DNA of 64,000 nucleotides from Pectobacterium versatile (GTDB lineage Bacteria; Pseudomonadota; Gammaproteobacteria; Enterobacterales; Enterobacteriaceae): NCBI RefSeq assembly GCF_020166435.1, contig NZ_JAINZP010000017.1, positions 1 to 64,000 of the forward strand, read 5' to 3'. Shown piece by piece: positions 60,551 to 64,000 of this stretch (position 1 is its first letter; each line of letters starts with the position of its first letter). The notes under the pieces were generated by a model. It saw only the letters and a program-made list of their open reading frames with translations, ran no database searches and was not told where the DNA came from. The position numbers and the translations under genes were made by a program.

Positions 60551-60775
60551 CTAAGTGAGGTTATGGTTTTGTAGCTGTTCCAAGCTAAAGCCACCCCATG
60601 CACTGTGATGATACCTGTGGTTATAATCACCCTCTATATAATTAAACACTATCATTCCCATCATTTCTCGGCTGGCAAAACGTTCAGCATGGGGCATTTT
60701 TTCAAAAAATGAGAAAGAGCTTTCCATGCAGCATTGTTACAATCGCTGCTTTTACACTCATACTACCACGCAGAT
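60551..60775 (-). pseudogene. IS3-family transposase remnant (C-terminal end)
   Basis: On the minus strand, joining frames yields SMSVK, then a DCNNAA-like piece, MESSFSFFEKMPHAERFASR, then FNYIEGDYNHRYHHSAWGG and FSLEQLQNHNLT before a stop at 60551. This is the usual end of the IS3-family DDE integrase (SMS-KG-WDNA-MESF ... YIE-YN--R-H--L---P). At least two frame disruptions are present and the catalytic front part is missing, so the element is dead. Confidence 0.75.
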
Positions 60776-61083
60776 AGTACCTCTTTGGCGGCTACGGATG
60801 AGGGCAGCACACTATTGGCACAGCGAGACAACGCTATAAAGCCGCGAGGGCAGTAAGACCCAAAGAGAGGTCACGGCAGACACGATGCTGGCAATCGTAG
60901 GATAGCGTCACGTTAAGTCCAGTGTGAGAAAAGCAGGTAGCATAAATTAACTTGGAGCGATAACTACCTTGATGTTTACTTGGCTTTCCGGCAGAAAAGC
61001 GCGCCTGAAGCGTTGGCGGCAGTGGGTGCGTCCTGCCCATTCGATGTAGTCTACGCCTCATCCCTGAGATGAAGACCAGAGTG
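60776..61083. other. Probable decayed sequence between IS remnant and thioredoxin gene
   Basis: Short open frames exist (minus strand 60834-61061), but they have no ribosome site and an unusual Arg/Pro/His-rich composition. No terminator for the thioredoxin operon is recognisable. Confidence 0.4.
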
Positions 61084-62349
61084 TTAACTCAACTGTGCTT
61101 TGAAGGCGGGAGCATGACGCAGTAATTCCCACAGCATTTCCTGCAAGGGAATTCTCTGTTCCTCTAACAGCTGCGGATAGCGCTGATAAAACGCGTCCTC
61201 TTTCGCAGAAAAATCCGGGTTTTCCTGAAGCCATTGTCCACGTAGCGCGGTAATTTGCTCATCCGTTAGCTGTTGGCTGGACGTGGCTGCTTCCTGTTCT
61301 TTAAACCAGTGGAAGCGTTTATCCGGCATTGCGCGTTCTTCTCTGCTCCATCCGTCGTTAATTTGCAGGATCTGCGCCAGCGCGAAGCCGAGAGTGATAC
61401 TGATACCCCGCCAGCTATCCACATCCGATGCGGCAGGCGGCGGCGATAGGCGGGCGACGATTGCCGCAATATTTTTTTCCAATCCGAGTTCGCCTGAAGC
61501 GTGTTCTTCCCAGCTTATGGCCTGCTGATGCAACGCCGTCCATTCACTTTCCGCTACGGTTTCACTTGCTAACCGCCGCGAAATAGCCTGTTGCCACTGT
61601 TGGCACAAATCGTTGACGGTGCTGTCTGTCAGCCAGTCAGACCAAGGGTTTCTCTCGGGGCTTAACCACTGATGCAGCCATTGCAGTGCCACGCTCTCTA
61701 CGGTTTTCCCCGGAGAGAGTGCAGCAAAGAGAGCGTCAACCTGTGTGGATGTGGTGCTCGGCAGTTTTTCCAGCAGCAGGCCGAGCGCGGCCGGCAGCCC
61801 AGTGACGCGTTCAAAGACGCGAATGTCCTCGCTGTGTGCCAGCACAGCAGAGACAGAGCCTTTGTTGTCCTGCCAGTAGGGTGAAAATGCGTGTTCGATA
61901 TCACCATCCGCGGCATGCTGGCGCAAACGCTGGTGTAGAAACGCGTGCAGTGATGCATCACCATAGAATGCGCCCCACGTCACACGGGTGTCTGCCAGAG
62001 GCTGGGCGGTGTTCTGTATTGCAATCTGATGCGATTCCAGCCAGCCACGTAGCTGCGCCAGCGTTTTCACGCCGATCTGCCGTGAAATCTCCTGTCCGTT
62101 TTTAAACAGCAGCAGCGTAGGAATACCGCGAACGCTAAATCGCTGCATGAATGCTGGATATTGTTCGACATCCAGCTTGGCGACGGTCAGGTTGTCTGGG
62201 GTATTGTCGGCAATGGTGTTCAGCAAAGGCGCCAGCGTTTTACACGGCTGGCACCAGGGTGCCCACAGGTCAAGCAAAACGGGCTTGTCGCTATGAGTAA
62301 GTAACGCATCCAGCGAGGTGTCGCTGGCAGTGATAATGGCATCTGACAT
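61084..62349 (-). CDS. Thioredoxin-domain protein with long unknown C-terminal region
   Basis: A 421-residue cytoplasmic protein. Residues 1-110 are a thioredoxin fold with active site WCQPC (Cys33, Cys36; Gln replaces the usual Gly) and cis-Pro in RGIPTLLLF. The remaining 310 residues are mainly helical, with many Trp and Gln and no recognised family; they could bind a partner or substrate. The gene is 69 bases downstream of a TldD-like gene and a PmbA-like gene in the same direction. The combination suggests a redox step linked to peptide maturation or degradation, an inference from context. Confidence 0.8.
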   Translation of the reverse strand: MSDAIITASDTSLDALLTHSDKPVLLDLWAPWCQPCKTLAPLLNTIADNTPDNLTVAKLDVEQYPAFMQRFSVRGIPTLLLFKNGQEISRQIGVKTLAQLRGWLESHQIAIQNTAQPLADTRVTWGAFYGDASLHAFLHQRLRQHAADGDIEHAFSPYWQDNKGSVSAVLAHSEDIRVFERVTGLPAALGLLLEKLPSTTSTQVDALFAALSPGKTVESVALQWLHQWLSPERNPWSDWLTDSTVNDLCQQWQQAISRRLASETVAESEWTALHQQAISWEEHASGELGLEKNIAAIVARLSPPPAASDVDSWRGISITLGFALAQILQINDGWSREERAMPDKRFHWFKEQEAATSSQQLTDEQITALRGQWLQENPDFSAKEDAFYQRYPQLLEEQRIPLQEMLWELLRHAPAFKAQLS

Positions 62350-62418
62350 GGTGTCTCCGTTCAGAGAAAATCGTAAGTAAATTGAGTCGGGGCGGGCGAT
62401 GCACCGTAACGATACGGC

Positions 62419-63864
62419 TTACTGCGAGCCGCCTACGGTCATGTTGTCGATGCGAAGCGTTGGCTGGCCGACGCTGACGGGCAGGGATTGGCCTTCTTTG
62501 GTACATGCGATATTGCCGTCATCTAAAGCCAGATCGTTGCCTACCATTGCGACGTGCAGCAGTGCTTCTGGCCCGTGACCAATCAGCGTCGCGCCCTTCA
62601 CGGGGCGGGTGACGCGCCCGTTTTCAATCAGATAGGCTTCCGTGGTGGAAAAGACATATTTCCCGCTGCTGATATCAACCTGCCCACCGCCGAAGCCGAC
62701 GGCGTAGAGTCCGTTTTTGACCGATGCGATCACCTCTTCTGCGGGATACTGTCCGGCCAGCATGTAGGTATTGGTCATGCGTGGCAGCGGCAGCGCAGAG
62801 TAGGAAGCCCGACGTGCGTTGCCTGTAAGTGCGGTGTTCATCAGTCTGGCATTGAGGCTATCTTGCAAATAGCCGCGCAGTATGCCGTCTTCGATTAACG
62901 TCGTGCACTGCGACGGCGTGCCTTCATCATCTACATGGAGTGAACCCCGTCGGTTGGCGAGTGTGCCGTCATCCACGACGGTGATGCCCGGTGCGGCGAT
63001 GCGCTCTCCCAATAGGCTGGAGAATGCGGAACTGCCTTTGCGGTTAAAATCGCCTTCCAGCCCGTGTCCGATGGCTTCGTGTAGCAAAATTCCGGGTGAA
63101 CCAGCACCAAGGATCACGCTATAGGTGCCTGCTGGCACCGGACTGGCGTCCAGATTATTCAGTGCCTGATCGACGGCCTGATTGACCCAATGGCTGACCG
63201 TCTCGTCATCAAAGAATCGGTAGTCGAGACGCCGCCCGCCACCGCTGGAACCCTTCTCCCGACGGCCCTGCTGCTCAACGACGACATGGATGATCAGATT
63301 CACCAGTGGGCGAACGTCGGTGGCGAGCCGACCGTCATGTCGGGCGATCAGAATGGTTTCATGTGAGGCATTCAAGTAGGCCGTTACCTGCGTCACACGG
63401 GGATCGCGCGCGCGCGCCTGACGATCGATAGAAAGCAGTAACTGGCGTTTTTGTTCTTCCGTGGCGGCAAGCAGCGGATTGTCTGACGGGTAGAGCGCGG
63501 TAGTGCCGTGCGGTAGCGATGCGGGTAATGCCACGCTAGCGCTTTGCCCCTGACGGCTGATTTCTCTTACGGTGCTGGCGGCTTGCAGAATAGCCTGCGG
63601 GCGGAGGTCATTGGTGTAGGAGAAAGCGGTCTTTTCACCGCTGACGGCGCGGACGCCAACGCCCTGATCGCGGCTGAAGCCGGTAGGACGCACAATGCCG
63701 TTTTCGATCTGCCAGCCTTCCTGCTGACGGCGTTGAAAATAGAGATCGGCATAGTCTACCTGACGCTGCATGATGTGGTTCAGCGCGTGCGTTATCTCCG
63801 TCGTTTCCAGCGAAAATGCCGACAGCGCAGGGGAGACTGGCGCTATGGAAGCGTGTATTGCCAT
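62419..63864 (-). CDS. TldD-family zinc metalloprotease (paralogue-type, clustered with PmbA-like gene)
   Basis: A 481-residue protein, the same length as E. coli TldD and similar throughout. The zinc-protease motif HEAIGHGLEGDFNRKG carries the HExxxH signature (His262, Glu263, His267). RGSLHVDDEGTPSQ, LPRMTNTYMLAG, GFGGGQVDISSGKYVFSTTE and SLPVSVGQPTLRIDNMTVGG are further family blocks, and Cys in GNIACTKEG is at the expected metal-ligand place. TldD pairs with TldE/PmbA to trim unfolded peptides such as microcin precursors and CcdA. ATG at 63864 follows AGGATCACCATC. The setting next to a PmbA-like gene and a thioredoxin-domain gene is unlike the usual tldD locus. Confidence 0.88.
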   Translation of the reverse strand: MAIHASIAPVSPALSAFSLETTEITHALNHIMQRQVDYADLYFQRRQQEGWQIENGIVRPTGFSRDQGVGVRAVSGEKTAFSYTNDLRPQAILQAASTVREISRQGQSASVALPASLPHGTTALYPSDNPLLAATEEQKRQLLLSIDRQARARDPRVTQVTAYLNASHETILIARHDGRLATDVRPLVNLIIHVVVEQQGRREKGSSGGGRRLDYRFFDDETVSHWVNQAVDQALNNLDASPVPAGTYSVILGAGSPGILLHEAIGHGLEGDFNRKGSSAFSSLLGERIAAPGITVVDDGTLANRRGSLHVDDEGTPSQCTTLIEDGILRGYLQDSLNARLMNTALTGNARRASYSALPLPRMTNTYMLAGQYPAEEVIASVKNGLYAVGFGGGQVDISSGKYVFSTTEAYLIENGRVTRPVKGATLIGHGPEALLHVAMVGNDLALDDGNIACTKEGQSLPVSVGQPTLRIDNMTVGGSQ

Positions 63865-63898
63865 GATGGTGATCCTGTTTCTGTGACGCGATGTGGGA

Positions 63899-64000
63899 TT
63901 ACTGCCCAGCGATCTGCATCTCTTCAATCAATAGGGAACCGCAGGAGAGGTTGCCCTGCGTGTGGATATCCGCACCGAGCGCGATGCATCGCAGGAGCAG
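63899..64000 (-). CDS. PmbA/TldE-like protein, C-terminal end (cut by window)
   Basis: Only the last 33 codons are inside the window, on the minus strand, ending in TAA at 63899-63901. The sequence GADIHTQGNLSCGSLLIEEM followed by QIAGQ is the typical end of TldE/PmbA (…GSI-I--M-IAG). It lies 34 bases before the TldD-like start, so the two are an operon and could form the TldD/E heterodimer. Confidence 0.75.
   Translation of the reverse strand: MLLRCIALGADIHTQGNLSCGSLLIEEMQIAGQ

Overview
The window is a chromosomal segment from a soft-rot enterobacterium, most probably Pectobacterium. The housekeeping gene order follows the E. coli 53-57 min region (pgpC-tadA-mltF-purL-glmY-glrK-qseG-glrR-glnB, hmp-glyA-hcaT, purN-purM-upp-uraA-hda-yfgD-bepA, bcp-gcvR-dapA-bamC-purC, tmcA). 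It is interrupted by a secreted pectin-degradation pair (paeY-pemA) of the Dickeya/Pectobacterium type. No rRNA, tRNA or CRISPR array was seen; one sRNA (GlmY) is clear.

Layout. 1-6 kb: 3' part of a large RTX-type surface adhesin, a small protein, and the LapD/LapG pair that would control adhesin release through c-di-GMP. 6-14 kb: murQ, pgpC, tadA, mltF, purL. 14-19 kb: GlmY sRNA with a sigma54 promoter and three GlrR-type sites, then glrK-qseG-glrR and glnB. 19-22 kb: pemA and paeY. 22.9-28.8 kb: an accessory island with a 1597-residue chimeric protein of unknown function, a decayed Stv-like gene and small remnants. 29-36 kb: hmp, glyA, hcaT, a nickel/cobalt export pair and a Fur-box-linked periplasmic binding protein. 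36.5-39.7 kb: chemoreceptor with a sigma28-type promoter, a small gene, speG. 40-53 kb: purN/purM, upp, uraA, hda, yfgD, bepA, an AAA ATPase/DUF4276 pair, bcp, gcvR, dapA, bamC, purC. 53-61 kb: an orphan two-gene unit, a UPF0756 membrane protein, tmcA, a holin-like membrane pair, an AT-rich stretch with a LuxR-type regulator and an IS3-type remnant. 61-64 kb: a thioredoxin-domain protein with a second-type TldD/PmbA pair, cut by the window end.

How it works together. Purine control is scattered through the segment: PurR-type operators lie before purL, glyA and purM, with a weak candidate before purC. GlrK/QseG/GlrR sits directly beside its expected target, glmY. The adhesin, LapD and LapG make an attachment/release module. 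PemA and PaeY strip methyl and acetyl groups from pectin so that pectate lyases can act. Accessory material lies at breaks in the conserved order, such as the ATPase/DUF4276 pair between bepA and bcp, where E. coli carries perM. Three ERIC-like elements and three copies of a second short GC-rich repeat mark the intergenic regions. The least explained loci are the 1597-residue chimera, the ATPase/DUF4276 pair and the TldD/PmbA/thioredoxin operon.
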